Assembly (NCBI GenBank): GCA_002439085.1 | Contig: DJSW01000003.1 | Location: 1-27,422 of the forward strand | DNA: 27,422 bases | Direction of reading: 5' to 3' | From: Alphaproteobacteria bacterium UBA6324 | GTDB lineage: Bacteria > Pseudomonadota > Alphaproteobacteria > CAAGCB01 > CAG-977 | Shown here: positions 15,041 to 22,868 of the stretch, one piece after another | How positions within the stretch are numbered: position 1 is the first letter of the stretch | How the letters are laid out: each line of letters opens with the position of its first letter | Translations under genes and position numbers: made by a program | The notes under the pieces: model-generated | What the model was told of the DNA's origin: nothing | Database searches by the model: none | Seen by the model: the letters and a program-made list of their open reading frames with translations, nothing else

Positions 15041-17281
15041 TCACCACTTTCTGTAATACAGGCGTTCCTTGATGCCGCCGTTGTCGGACGTGTATTCCGT
15101 GTACCCCTCTTCGGGCAGGACGATCATCCGCAGAACGATCGTGTGCGGCGTGCGGTCGGTCATGACCGGCAGAATCTGGACATCCTCCATTCCCGCGCCG
15201 ACCAGCGTGCTGCGGATCAGGGCGAACCGCTTTTCCTGCAGGGCGGGGTTGGTGTTGCTCATGCGGACTTCGACGGCGTTCTGGATGTCCTTTTTGGCGC
15301 GCTGGCCGAACGCTTTGACCCATTTGACGGATTGCGCGGACATTTCCGAACTGTCGGGACGGAACGTCAGGCGCAACTCGGTCGGGGCGATGTCCTGCGC
15401 CGGCTTCGCGGGTGCGGCGGCCGTATCCTTTTTGCCGGCGGATTTCGCGGCCGGTTTCGGATCGGGGGCGGCCGTTTCATTGTCTTTCGATACATCGGCG
15501 GCCGCCATTTCGGCGGGCGCGCCGCTGCCGATTTCGGGAACGGCGGCGGCGTCCGGTTTGCCGAAGAACGAGAATATCTTGTTGACCAGCCCGTCGTCCG
15601 TCTTGTTTTCAGCGGCGGGAACCGTTTCCGGTGCCAGCGCGGCGGCCAATCCGGCGGGGTTCACGTTTTGCGGAATGCCCGTCGGAATGACGGCGGGCGC
15701 GGCCTGCGCTTTGACCGCGGCGGCAGGCGCGGCCGTCGGCGCACCCAGCGGCAACAATAACGGATTCGTTTTCGCTTCGGGCTTTTGTTCTTCGCCGACG
15801 ACGCGGACGGGCAAAGAGCTGACAACGTTGTCTTCAGGCTTTTCGTCCTTTTTATCGCCGGTTGCGGGGGCGGGCTGTTCGTCGGCCACGCGGAACGCCT
15901 TGGCGCGGTCGGGGTCGGAAACCCCGTCCGCCGCCGCCGACCACACGGACGGCGTGTCCGATTGCGACATACTCGTCCACACGGCGGCTTCCTGACGGTC
16001 AAGCCAGTTCAGCGACGTTTCCCGCGCCTTGTCCGGCGTGACATCCCGTCCGTTGCGGTAGATCACCGTTTTTTGTCCGGCGGGTTTCGGCGCGGCGGCC
16101 GGTTCGGAACCGGATTTCTGCGCGATTTTTAATTTTTCGGGTTCTTTCGCGGCGGTTTTTTCCGGCGCGCCAACCCCTTTGGACGAACCGCGGACGCGCG
16201 CGATTTTCCACAAATCGGCCGAGTTTCCGGCGATCGCCGCCGTATCCGGCTTTTTCGCTTTGGCCGTCTGCGAAACGTCGTTTTTCTCGGCCGTTCCGGC
16301 AAAGGGAACGTCTTGGACGACGGCGGTTTTGACGGCCTTGTCTTCGGTCTTTTTCTTTTTTGCGGTTTCAGGCGCGGCCGGTTCGGGGGCGGCGACGGCG
16401 TCCGTCGCTGTTTGCGTGTTCAACGCCGCCGTTTGCTTTGCGCCGTTCATATTCAACAAAGCCGCGTTCTTGCGTTCCGTTTCCGCCTTTTGCGTTTCGG
16501 CCGCAGCGTCCGTCAAACTGCGGCGCAACTGGGCGATGTCCACCCAATGCGTTCCCGTCCGTTCCTTTTTCGCGGCGGGCTTTTTCTTTTGCGCGGCCGG
16601 CTTCTTTTCAACGGGCGTGGGGATTTTGGCGGCGGCGACAACGACGAGCGTTTCGGGCGCGGCGGGTTTGGGGGCAAGGCTGGCCGGTTCGGTTTGTTCC
16701 GGCTCTTCCTGCAAAATGGATTGCGATGCGATCAGCGTTTCGTCCGATTCGGTCAAAAGCGACAGGCCGGACGACATCAGGTTGTCCAAATCGGCGCCGG
16801 TTTCGGGCGCGGGCGTCGCGGCGGCAATGACGACGGGCGCGGCGGCGGGACGGATGACCGGCGGCCGTTTGTCCGTTTTGGCGATGACGGGCAAAGCCGC
16901 TTTGGCCGTTTTTTTCATCACGGGCGCGGGGGCGGGAATTTCGGCCGCGGCGAAAACGGGCGGCGGATCGCCGGCCTTGGCCTTTTCCGTTGTCCGGTCG
17001 AAAAACGGCGCGGGCGTTCGCTGATTCTTTAATACGATGTACGACGGCGATTCGGGGCGGGCGCCGGAATAAGGCTGGACATCCACATAGGTTTTGACCA
17101 GCGTGTCGCGCTCAACGGCGCTACGGTGATTCTTTAAAACATAAAAGGAGAATTTGCAAAACCCCAGTATCATCAAAAAATTGAACGCCAGAAACGCGGC
17201 CGTTCCGGCGGACAGGCGGTATTTTTTCCGCGGCGTTCCGGTTGATGCGTAAGTGTTTGAATCGTCTTTAAAATCTGTCAT
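15041..17281 (-). CDS. Bitopic inner-membrane protein with Pro/Ala/Lys-rich stalk and OmpA-like C-terminal domain
   Basis: About 746 residues. A short cytoplasmic N-terminus and one membrane helix (about 26-48) are followed by a roughly 560-residue periplasmic region of low complexity, rich in Ala, Pro, Lys, Thr and Glu. The C-terminal domain (about 620-725) shows the beta-alpha-beta-alpha-beta pattern of OmpA-like peptidoglycan-binding domains: LRLTFRPDSSEMSAQSVKWV, then VEVRMSN and QEKRFALIRSTLVGAGM. The usual GHTD motif is replaced by MSNTN, so peptidoglycan binding is uncertain. It is the first gene of the pil-like block and lies opposite virB2. The topology is reminiscent of VirB10 or DotG, but the C-terminal domain is not theirs. 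It could anchor the machine to the wall. The ribosome site is weak. Confidence 0.7.
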   Translation of the reverse strand: MTDFKDDSNTYASTGTPRKKYRLSAGTAAFLAFNFLMILGFCKFSFYVLKNHRSAVERDTLVKTYVDVQPYSGARPESPSYIVLKNQRTPAPFFDRTTEKAKAGDPPPVFAAAEIPAPAPVMKKTAKAALPVIAKTDKRPPVIRPAAAPVVIAAATPAPETGADLDNLMSSGLSLLTESDETLIASQSILQEEPEQTEPASLAPKPAAPETLVVVAAAKIPTPVEKKPAAQKKKPAAKKERTGTHWVDIAQLRRSLTDAAAETQKAETERKNAALLNMNGAKQTAALNTQTATDAVAAPEPAAPETAKKKKTEDKAVKTAVVQDVPFAGTAEKNDVSQTAKAKKPDTAAIAGNSADLWKIARVRGSSKGVGAPEKTAAKEPEKLKIAQKSGSEPAAAPKPAGQKTVIYRNGRDVTPDKARETSLNWLDRQEAAVWTSMSQSDTPSVWSAAADGVSDPDRAKAFRVADEQPAPATGDKKDEKPEDNVVSSLPVRVVGEEQKPEAKTNPLLLPLGAPTAAPAAAVKAQAAPAVIPTGIPQNVNPAGLAAALAPETVPAAENKTDDGLVNKIFSFFGKPDAAAVPEIGSGAPAEMAAADVSKDNETAAPDPKPAAKSAGKKDTAAAPAKPAQDIAPTELRLTFRPDSSEMSAQSVKWVKAFGQRAKKDIQNAVEVRMSNTNPALQEKRFALIRSTLVGAGMEDVQILPVMTDRTPHTIVLRMIVLPEEGYTEYTSDNGGIKERLYYRKW

Positions 17282-17398
17282 TTTTTTAGCTTCTGCGCAG
17301 TACGGGGAAGGCAAAGACCTTTTGTCGGATTGTATCCTTAAAGGTGTTAACTATCGGTAAATTCCGCTTGATTTTTCAGTATATTATGCGGCGACGCG

Positions 17399-17410
17399 CC
17401 GTTTAAACGG
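17399..17410. promoter_or_regulatory. Perfect 12-bp palindrome in the divergent promoter region
   Basis: CCGTTTAAACGG is self-complementary over its whole length. It lies in the 312-bp gap (17282-17593) that must hold promoters for both large operons. It is a good candidate for an operator shared by the two blocks. The rest of that gap is A+T-rich and contains no supportable gene. Confidence 0.4.
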
Positions 17411-17522
17411 TCGTTTGAAAATATTTCAGATTCGTGACAATTTTTTGAATTGGGTGTCATTTTTCAAAAAAAACATTAAAAATCAATGTATTGTGCTGTT
17501 TTCGGCTGACGGTTTTTTAATG

Positions 17523-17551
17523 TTGCTATTGATTGCCGATTTTCATATTCT
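17523..17551 (+). promoter_or_regulatory. Putative promoter of the virB2-like gene
   Basis: TTGCTA (17523-17528, 4/6) and TATTCT (17546-17551, 4/6) are 17 bp apart. The start codon follows 43 bp downstream, with AAGGAG as ribosome site. The boxes are only moderate matches. Confidence 0.35.
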
Positions 17552-17593
17552 GAGGGTATGAGGAACATTTAACCTTGAGCAAGGAGAACTGAA

Positions 17594-17896
17594 ATGAAAC
17601 TTTTATATTTGGCTTTGGCCCTGTTGTTCGCCACCTCCACGGACGCCTCCGCTGACGCTTTCGGCGTTGTCACTTCCAAAGGCAGAACGCTGTTCAACAA
17701 CGTTAAAACGGTTGTTTTCGTTATGGGCGGTTTCGGTCTGGTCGGTTTGGCCGTCGGCGCGATCTTCGGTGCCGTTAAGTGGAAATGGTTTGCTTCCTTG
17801 GCGTTCGGTCTGTTGATTCTGGCTATTGCGGCTCAGATCGTCAACTACTTCACCGAAGCCAAAGACGCCGGCTTTAACGATACCATTACGGGCTAA
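17594..17896 (+). CDS. virB2: VirB2/TrbC-like pilin subunit
   Basis: 100 residues. It has a cleavable signal peptide (cut likely after ASADA, near residue 22), a short polar segment, and two membrane helices (about 37-60 and 64-87) joined by a tight basic turn (KWKW). This is the hairpin architecture of VirB2/TrbC conjugative pilins, not the GF-x3-E signal of type IV prepilins. The mature protein would be about 78 residues, normal for the family. AAGGAG precedes the start, and a perfect 10-bp terminator follows, so most transcripts should encode the pilin alone, as expected for a major subunit. The family call rests on architecture, since VirB2 sequences diverge strongly. Confidence 0.8.
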   Translation: MKLLYLALALLFATSTDASADAFGVVTSKGRTLFNNVKTVVFVMGGFGLVGLAVGAIFGAVKWKWFASLAFGLLILAIAAQIVNYFTEAKDAGFNDTITG

Positions 17897-17914
17897 TCGT
17901 TTAAAACGCAAAAG

Positions 17915-17944
17915 ATTGCCGCGGTTCGCCGCGGCAATTTTTTT
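17915..17944 (+). terminator. Strong terminator with TTCG tetraloop after virB2
   Basis: A perfect 10-bp stem, ATTGCCGCGG/CCGCGGCAAT, encloses the stable loop TTCG and runs straight into six T residues. It separates the pilin gene from virB3-virB4, so downstream expression needs read-through or another promoter. Confidence 0.92.
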
Positions 17945-18036
17945 ATGTTTTTTCCGCTCCGGTGTCCTTATAATGAATCGGAAAGGATTTGTTTATTTTT
18001 TCGCGATAGGCTACAACAATAAAAAAAGGTGAATGA

Positions 18037-18327
18037 ATGCGGGAACCGATTTTGAAAGCGATAGCCATGCCCCCCAGAATTTTCTGGGCGCCGTTTTTGC
18101 CGGCGGTGGTCAATTTGGCGATTCAATTTCCGTTTATGTTCATCGGCATGGGGATTTTTGAAATGAACCCGCTGGTGTTCGTGTTTCCGATCGTGTTCGC
18201 CCATGTGTTTTTAATCGTCTATGGCGCGCGCGAACCGCATTTGTCCGCCATGGTGCGGGCGTACGGTCCGATGGCGCGCGGTTCCAAGAACATATACAAG
18301 AGCAAAGGAACGAAACTTGCCCCCTGA
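18037..18327 (+). CDS. virB3: VirB3-like inner-membrane protein
   Basis: 96 residues. A short basic N-terminus (REPILKAIAMPPRIFW) leads into two hydrophobic segments (about 17-42 and 44-63), followed by a polar C-terminus beginning AREPHLSAMV. Length, the N-terminal pattern before the helices, and the position directly before virB4 are those of VirB3. VirB3 works with VirB4 in the inner-membrane complex during pilus biogenesis. AAAGG lies seven bases before the start. The gene overlaps virB4 by 11 bp, so translation is coupled. Confidence 0.85.
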   Translation: MREPILKAIAMPPRIFWAPFLPAVVNLAIQFPFMFIGMGIFEMNPLVFVFPIVFAHVFLIVYGAREPHLSAMVRAYGPMARGSKNIYKSKGTKLAP

Positions 18328-20740
18328 AAGTATTTTTTCCATCTTTATCCAAAGTCTGGGAACCGGCGAAGTTCTGGTCAGTCTGATGGGCATCGTTTCC
18401 GCGGCCGCGTTCGCGGGACTGCTGGCGACGAAACTGGGGGAACTGATCCTGCCCAAACCGCAGGAAACGCAGGTCAGCGATTTTTTGCCTTTTGAACGGT
18501 TGAAGGACGACGGCACGACGATCGAATGCCACGAAGGGTCGCTGGTGCGCGTGTTCGCGATCAAGGGGGCGGACGTCGCGATGATCCAGCCCGAATTGCG
18601 CATGAATATGCTGGACGCGCGCAAAAGTTTTATTGACGCCATGGCCGATCTGAACGTCACGGTGCGCGTCGTCACCATTCGCGAAATGATCCCGCTGGGC
18701 GAGGAAGTGCGCCACGAAAACCCGATTTTGCGGGCGATCGCGGATCAATGGACGGAAAACCTCAGCCGCGTTTTCCGCAACAAACACTATATCATCCTGT
18801 CGGTGAAAGAACATAAAAACCACGCCCGCGATCTGGCGCAGGCGGCGCAGGCTTTGACCGCGATTCTGGATATGTACGAACCGACCCAGCTGTTTGAAAC
18901 AAAGGGCAGCGATCTGGATCTCAGCCCGTTTACGTTTTTCGCGCGCCTGTGCAGCCCGATCACCATGCCGCGCCCCCGAATCGGTTCGCTGGAGGGGGCG
19001 GAACTGAAATCCATGTTGACGGCGGATTACATCCATTTCACGGGCGACGAGGGATTGATCCGGTTTTTCAAAGGCGAAAACGAACTGTGGGGCATTGTCA
19101 TGGGCATCCGCAGTCCGGGGGATTATATCGACGAACAGATGGTTTCCGATTTGCTGTCCATTAATGTCGAAGTCACCATGTTGCACACCGTGACGCCGAT
19201 TCCCAAACTGAAAGCTTTGGCGCTGCTGATGCAGCAAAAGCGCATGGCGCGCGTGACCAGTTTTTCGGGATCGACCCTTGACCAATACGACGAAGCGATC
19301 GAATTGATCGATTCGACGGACAGCGACACGCAGACGCTGTGTCATTATTCCATGACCCTGTTCGTTTTCGGCGTCACCAAAGAGGAAATCGAATTCGGCC
19401 AAATGGAAATCGAACGTCTGTGCCGTTTGTACGGCGTCACGCCCGTCCGCGAAGGGTGGATCGCGCAGGCGTCGTTCTTCGCCCAATTCCCGACGTACGA
19501 CATTTATCCCAGAACGTATTCGTACCTGTCGCGCGCGGTCGCGACGGCGATCAACCTTGAAAAGGCGCCGGAAGGCAACGCCAGCAGCGACTGGGGCCCT
19601 GGACCGATCACGATTTTCCGCACGATCAGCGGGACGGCCTATCGCTGGCAGTTCCACGTCACCGCCGCCGCGAACGCCGTCGCCCACTGCATTCTGCTGG
19701 GTTCCACCGGTCAAGGTAAAACGACGTTGCTGGCGTTTTTGGCGGGACAGGCGATGCGCCACAGGGATTTGCGCGTTTACTTCTTCGACCGCCACAGGGG
19801 TGTCGAGGTTTTCTGCCGCGCCATTCAGGGGGCGTACGTGAACTTTGACGGTGACAAGGATTCGACTTCCATGAATCCGTTTTCGTGCCGCGACACGCCG
19901 GAAAACCGCGCGTTTTTGCGCCGCTGGCTGAAAGCGATCACCATGGTTGACGACGCCGTTTCCGAAAAGGAAATCGCCCGCGCCGTGACGACGGCTTTCG
20001 ATTACCTGCGACCCGAGGAACGAACGCTGAAAAACCTGCACAAAAGCTGTTTTTCGCCGACGGGGGCGATGCGCCGCGAACTGTTCCGCTGGGTCAACGA
20101 CCAGCAATACGGGCTGATTTTCAACTCGCCCAACGACACGCTGGACATGACGGCGAAATTCATCGCGTTCGACTTCACCCATATTTTTGAAGACGAGGTG
20201 CTGGCACCCGCGGTCATCAGCTACATCATGCAGCGTATTCACAGCGTTTCCGGCGACACGGGCGATCCCAGCCTGATCATGATCGACGAAACGGCGCCCA
20301 TGCTGAAACACCCGATGTTCCGCGACCAGTTCGTCATCGGCTTGCAGGAAGGGCGTAAAAAACGCCAAGCGTACCTTTGCGCGTTCCAACAGCCGAACAT
20401 CGTCGATTCGCTGGGCATGGGCGAAGTCATCCGCGGTCAATGCCAGACGGTCATTTTCTTCCGCAACCCGCAGGGGATGGAGGAGGATTACGAAAACTGG
20501 CGTCTGACGCCGCACGAACGCGATTTCGTGTTCGGCCGCGCGTTCAAAGAATTGAAATACGCGATTCTGGTCGCCCGTCCGGCGGTTGGCGAATCCGTCA
20601 TTCTGGACGTGAATTTAAGCGGACTGGGGCCGTTCTTGAAACTGTATTCGTCCGGCCGCAAACACGTGTTGCTGGCCGAACAGCTGATGAAGGAATACGG
20701 TCCCGAAGGGTTCGTCGAAAAATATCTGGAAGTGGCGTGA
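18317..20740 (+). CDS. virB4: VirB4-type type IV secretion ATPase
   Basis: About 807 residues. VirB4 ATPases energise pilin extraction and substrate transfer at the inner membrane. The P-loop is GSTGQGKT (462-469) and Walker B ends in DE (657-658, SLIMIDETAPML). They are followed by the VirB4 signature region around FQQPNIVDSLGMGEVI and IFFRNPQG. The N-terminal domain is VirB4-like, but a hydrophobic helix sits at about 19-37, making the protein membrane-anchored, which is unusual for VirB4. The start is taken as TTG at 18317 because AAAGGAA lies just upstream and the preceding 32 in-frame codons merely cross virB3. It is the only VirB-type ATPase in the window. Confidence 0.93.
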   Translation: MPPESIFSIFIQSLGTGEVLVSLMGIVSAAAFAGLLATKLGELILPKPQETQVSDFLPFERLKDDGTTIECHEGSLVRVFAIKGADVAMIQPELRMNMLDARKSFIDAMADLNVTVRVVTIREMIPLGEEVRHENPILRAIADQWTENLSRVFRNKHYIILSVKEHKNHARDLAQAAQALTAILDMYEPTQLFETKGSDLDLSPFTFFARLCSPITMPRPRIGSLEGAELKSMLTADYIHFTGDEGLIRFFKGENELWGIVMGIRSPGDYIDEQMVSDLLSINVEVTMLHTVTPIPKLKALALLMQQKRMARVTSFSGSTLDQYDEAIELIDSTDSDTQTLCHYSMTLFVFGVTKEEIEFGQMEIERLCRLYGVTPVREGWIAQASFFAQFPTYDIYPRTYSYLSRAVATAINLEKAPEGNASSDWGPGPITIFRTISGTAYRWQFHVTAAANAVAHCILLGSTGQGKTTLLAFLAGQAMRHRDLRVYFFDRHRGVEVFCRAIQGAYVNFDGDKDSTSMNPFSCRDTPENRAFLRRWLKAITMVDDAVSEKEIARAVTTAFDYLRPEERTLKNLHKSCFSPTGAMRRELFRWVNDQQYGLIFNSPNDTLDMTAKFIAFDFTHIFEDEVLAPAVISYIMQRIHSVSGDTGDPSLIMIDETAPMLKHPMFRDQFVIGLQEGRKKRQAYLCAFQQPNIVDSLGMGEVIRGQCQTVIFFRNPQGMEEDYENWRLTPHERDFVFGRAFKELKYAILVARPAVGESVILDVNLSGLGPFLKLYSSGRKHVLLAEQLMKEYGPEGFVEKYLEVA

Positions 20741-20781
20741 CGAATCGGGCGTTTGCCCGATTTGTCTTTTTTTTGTCACAA

Positions 20782-20814
20782 TTGCCATAATGAAAACCAT
20801 TGTTTTGCCATAAT
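20782..20814 (+). promoter_or_regulatory. Paired 10-bp direct repeats upstream of the exported-protein operon
   Basis: TTGCCATAAT occurs at 20782-20791 and 20805-20814, 23 bp start to start, so on nearly the same face of the helix. The second copy overlaps the palindrome CCATA-N4-TATGG (20808-20821). An A+T-rich TATATAGT follows at 20830-20837 as a possible -10. The arrangement looks like an activator or repressor site for the operon beginning at 20877. Confidence 0.45.
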
Positions 20815-20876
20815 TGTATGGTTAAACTGTATATAGTAGGTAAAGCGGGTACGCATAAAACATACAGGAGGCTTCT

Positions 20877-21554
20877 ATGATTAATTCAAAGAAAACGGCG
20901 CTTTTGGGCTTGATGGCTGTTTCTTTCTTCTTCCGTTGCGAAACGGCTCGCGCGATTCCCATTCCGACGATCGGCGCCGAATTGGGGAACATAGTTGACG
21001 AATTGAAAAACCATGTCGAGGAACTGAAGAAAACGGCCGACCAGATTAAAAACGGCATTGATCAGGCCAAAGCCATGGGCGACATGGCCAGTATGGACGG
21101 CCTGAAAGGCTTTGCGAAACAACAGGCGCAGGCACTGGGCGACAGCATCAAAAGCGTCAAGGCGACGCCCGAAATGACCAAGGCCGGATTGGATGAAAAA
21201 ACGATGGAAGATCCGGAAAAGCTGTCGCAAAAACTGGAAAATGTGGCGCAGCTGGGACGGGGGGACGGCCAAATCGACATGAGCAAACGCAGCATTTGCT
21301 GGAATGCCCGCGCCAGCATGGCCAAACAGGTGACGCTGAACGGCATGACGAATTCGTTTTCGCTGCAGCAAAGTCTGGCTGCCGGCACGGATATGAAACG
21401 GGCGCAGGACGTGACCAGCGCGTCCGACGACCAGATGCAGCTGATGGGCGCGAACACGGCGACGCTGAAACTGATGTACCAGCAATCGGCCGCGGCCACG
21501 GCGTTGGAAGCCAACCGCCTGTCGTCCCTGACGATCCCGAATATGTGCAACTGA
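20877..21554 (+). CDS. Exported helical protein, VirB5/TrbJ-like (1)
   Basis: 225 residues. The signal peptide ends at ARA (residue 26). The mature protein starts IPIPTIGAELGNIVDELKNH and continues as long amphipathic helices, ending with TLKLMYQQSAAATALEANRL before a short tail with a cysteine (NMCN). The pattern of an IP start, a first helix of coiled-coil type, a variable middle and a final Gln/Ala-rich helix is that of VirB5/TrbJ proteins, which sit at pilus tips in type IV systems. AGGAGG precedes the start. It is the first of five exported proteins in one operon. The family call comes from architecture and context and is not certain. Confidence 0.62.
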   Translation: MINSKKTALLGLMAVSFFFRCETARAIPIPTIGAELGNIVDELKNHVEELKKTADQIKNGIDQAKAMGDMASMDGLKGFAKQQAQALGDSIKSVKATPEMTKAGLDEKTMEDPEKLSQKLENVAQLGRGDGQIDMSKRSICWNARASMAKQVTLNGMTNSFSLQQSLAAGTDMKRAQDVTSASDDQMQLMGANTATLKLMYQQSAAATALEANRLSSLTIPNMCN

Positions 21555-21588
21555 TCAAAACCTTGAACCTTTAAGATGGAGAAAAAAA

Positions 21589-22854
21589 ATGTTACGAAAA
21601 TGCGCTCTTGTTGCTTCCGTCTTAGCAGTGTTGGGGACGCCTGCCAAAGCCCAGACGACAATGGACGTTTCCATGAAAATTCAAGCCATCATGGATCAGT
21701 TGTCCGGTATCCGTTCCCAGCTGAAACAGGTTCAATCCGCGATCAACATTAAGGAAATGAAGCAGAACCTGCAAGGCAACGGCGATTGGAAAAGCACGTT
21801 GAAACAGGCCGGCGGCATTTTCGACCGCAACGCCGAAAAGGGCGGGACGAAGCAGTCTTTGCTGGTTTTGCCCGACGGTTTGGCCGACGCGATCAAAGAT
21901 CCCGACGCGGCGAACAAATGGCTGCAGGAAAACCTGCTGAACCAAAAGGAAAATCCGACGCCCGCGGAAAAGGACGCGGAAACCAAGAAAATCTCCGAAT
22001 TCAAATTCACGGCGCTCGCTTCTTCGTTCGGCAAAGCCGTGGCCACCCGTAAAAAACTGGACAAGGATCTGGCGACGATCGAAAAATTGCGTCAGGACGC
22101 CGAAGCCAAGGAATCCGAAACGGATTTGCAAAACGAAATCAACAAAGTGGCGTTGTTGAAAATGGAACAGGCGAACTACCGCCAGCTGTTGATGGCCAGC
22201 ATGGTTCAGGTCGAAACGGCGGATTCGCTGGAAGCGGCGCAGTCCCAGAACAAAAAGCTGGAAAAGAACGAAGAGGAAAACAAGGAAGACGGGAACAAGG
22301 ATAAGGAAGGCGATGAAAAAGCCGAAGACGCCGATAAAAAAGAAGAGAAAGAAAAGAGCAAGCTTGAAAAGTTGAAAGATCAGGCTGAAGAAAAGGCGAA
22401 GAAAGTCGAAAAGACCGTCAACGAAACGAAAGAAAAGGTTGAAAAAACCGTCAACGACGCGAAAGAAAAGGCTGACAAGGCGATCAACGACGCCAAGGAA
22501 AAAGCCGATAAGGCGATCAACGACGCGAAAGAAAAGGCTGACAAGGCCATCACCGACGCCAGAGAAAAGGCCGCCAAGGCGATCGCCGGCGCGGAAACCA
22601 AAGTCGAAGGCGCGGTCAAGGATGCCAAAGACAAGGTCGGCGGAGCCGTCAAGGACGCCACGGGCAAGGTCAACGGCGCCGTCAATGACGCCAAGAGCAA
22701 GGCCGAAGGCGCGGTCAAAGACGCCAAAGGCAAAGCCGAGGGTGCCGTCAACGGCGCGATCGACAAGGCTTCCGCCGCCGCGAATAAAAACGGCAAAGGC
22801 GGAACGGGAACCGGAACGACCGCCGGAACGGGTGCTTCGGCTGACAAGAAATAG
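21589..22854 (+). CDS. Exported VirB5-like protein with eleven 11-residue repeats (2)
   Basis: 421 residues. The signal peptide is cut after AKA (residue 21). Residues 22-225 form a helical VirB5-like part (MDVSMKIQAIMDQLSGIRSQ, later KMEQANYRQLLMASMVQVET). A highly charged Lys/Glu/Asp stretch (225-270) leads to eleven tandem 11-residue repeats (272-392), of the form KADKAINDAKE and later KAEGAVKDAKG, and a Gly/Thr-rich tail. Such hendecads resemble LEA group 3, apolipoprotein and synuclein repeats and form long amphipathic helices that may bind membranes or make right-handed coils. GGAG lies upstream of the start. It is 34 bp after the previous gene in the operon. Confidence 0.75.
   Translation: MLRKCALVASVLAVLGTPAKAQTTMDVSMKIQAIMDQLSGIRSQLKQVQSAINIKEMKQNLQGNGDWKSTLKQAGGIFDRNAEKGGTKQSLLVLPDGLADAIKDPDAANKWLQENLLNQKENPTPAEKDAETKKISEFKFTALASSFGKAVATRKKLDKDLATIEKLRQDAEAKESETDLQNEINKVALLKMEQANYRQLLMASMVQVETADSLEAAQSQNKKLEKNEEENKEDGNKDKEGDEKAEDADKKEEKEKSKLEKLKDQAEEKAKKVEKTVNETKEKVEKTVNDAKEKADKAINDAKEKADKAINDAKEKADKAITDAREKAAKAIAGAETKVEGAVKDAKDKVGGAVKDATGKVNGAVNDAKSKAEGAVKDAKGKAEGAVNGAIDKASAAANKNGKGGTGTGTTAGTGASADKK
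22402..22764 (+). repeat. 33-bp coding tandem repeat, eleven units
   Basis: Eleven in-frame 33-bp units encode residues 272-392 of the 421-residue exported protein. Units 3 and 4 are identical in protein sequence (KADKAINDAKE). Later units drift toward KAEGAVKDAKG. The array is free of indels, so the 11-residue phase is strictly kept. Confidence 0.92.
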
Positions 22855-22868
22855 GAAAGGAAGAGAAA

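Noticed and set aside
15041..17281. VirB10 or TrbI assignment for the bitopic protein
   Set aside because: Only the topology fits. The C-terminal domain is about 100 residues with an OmpA-like pattern, not the larger VirB10 beta-barrel domain.
17594..17896. Reading the 100-residue pilin-like protein as a type IV (PilS) prepilin
   Set aside because: It lacks the basic leader with GF-x3-E and instead has a cleavable signal peptide and two membrane helices, as in VirB2.
18221..18316. An upstream ATG extending VirB4 by 32 residues
   Set aside because: These codons lie inside virB3 in another frame, their translation is Arg/Trp-rich and unlike VirB4, and a good ribosome site precedes the TTG at 18317.
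18140..20515. A 791-residue open frame on the minus strand opposite virB4
   Set aside because: It is Arg/His/Gln/Phe-rich antisense translation of a certain VirB4 gene, with no family features and no ribosome site.
22402..22764. CRISPR or non-coding satellite interpretation of the 33-bp repeat
   Set aside because: The units are contiguous with no spacers, strictly in frame, and vary at codon level as coding repeats do.
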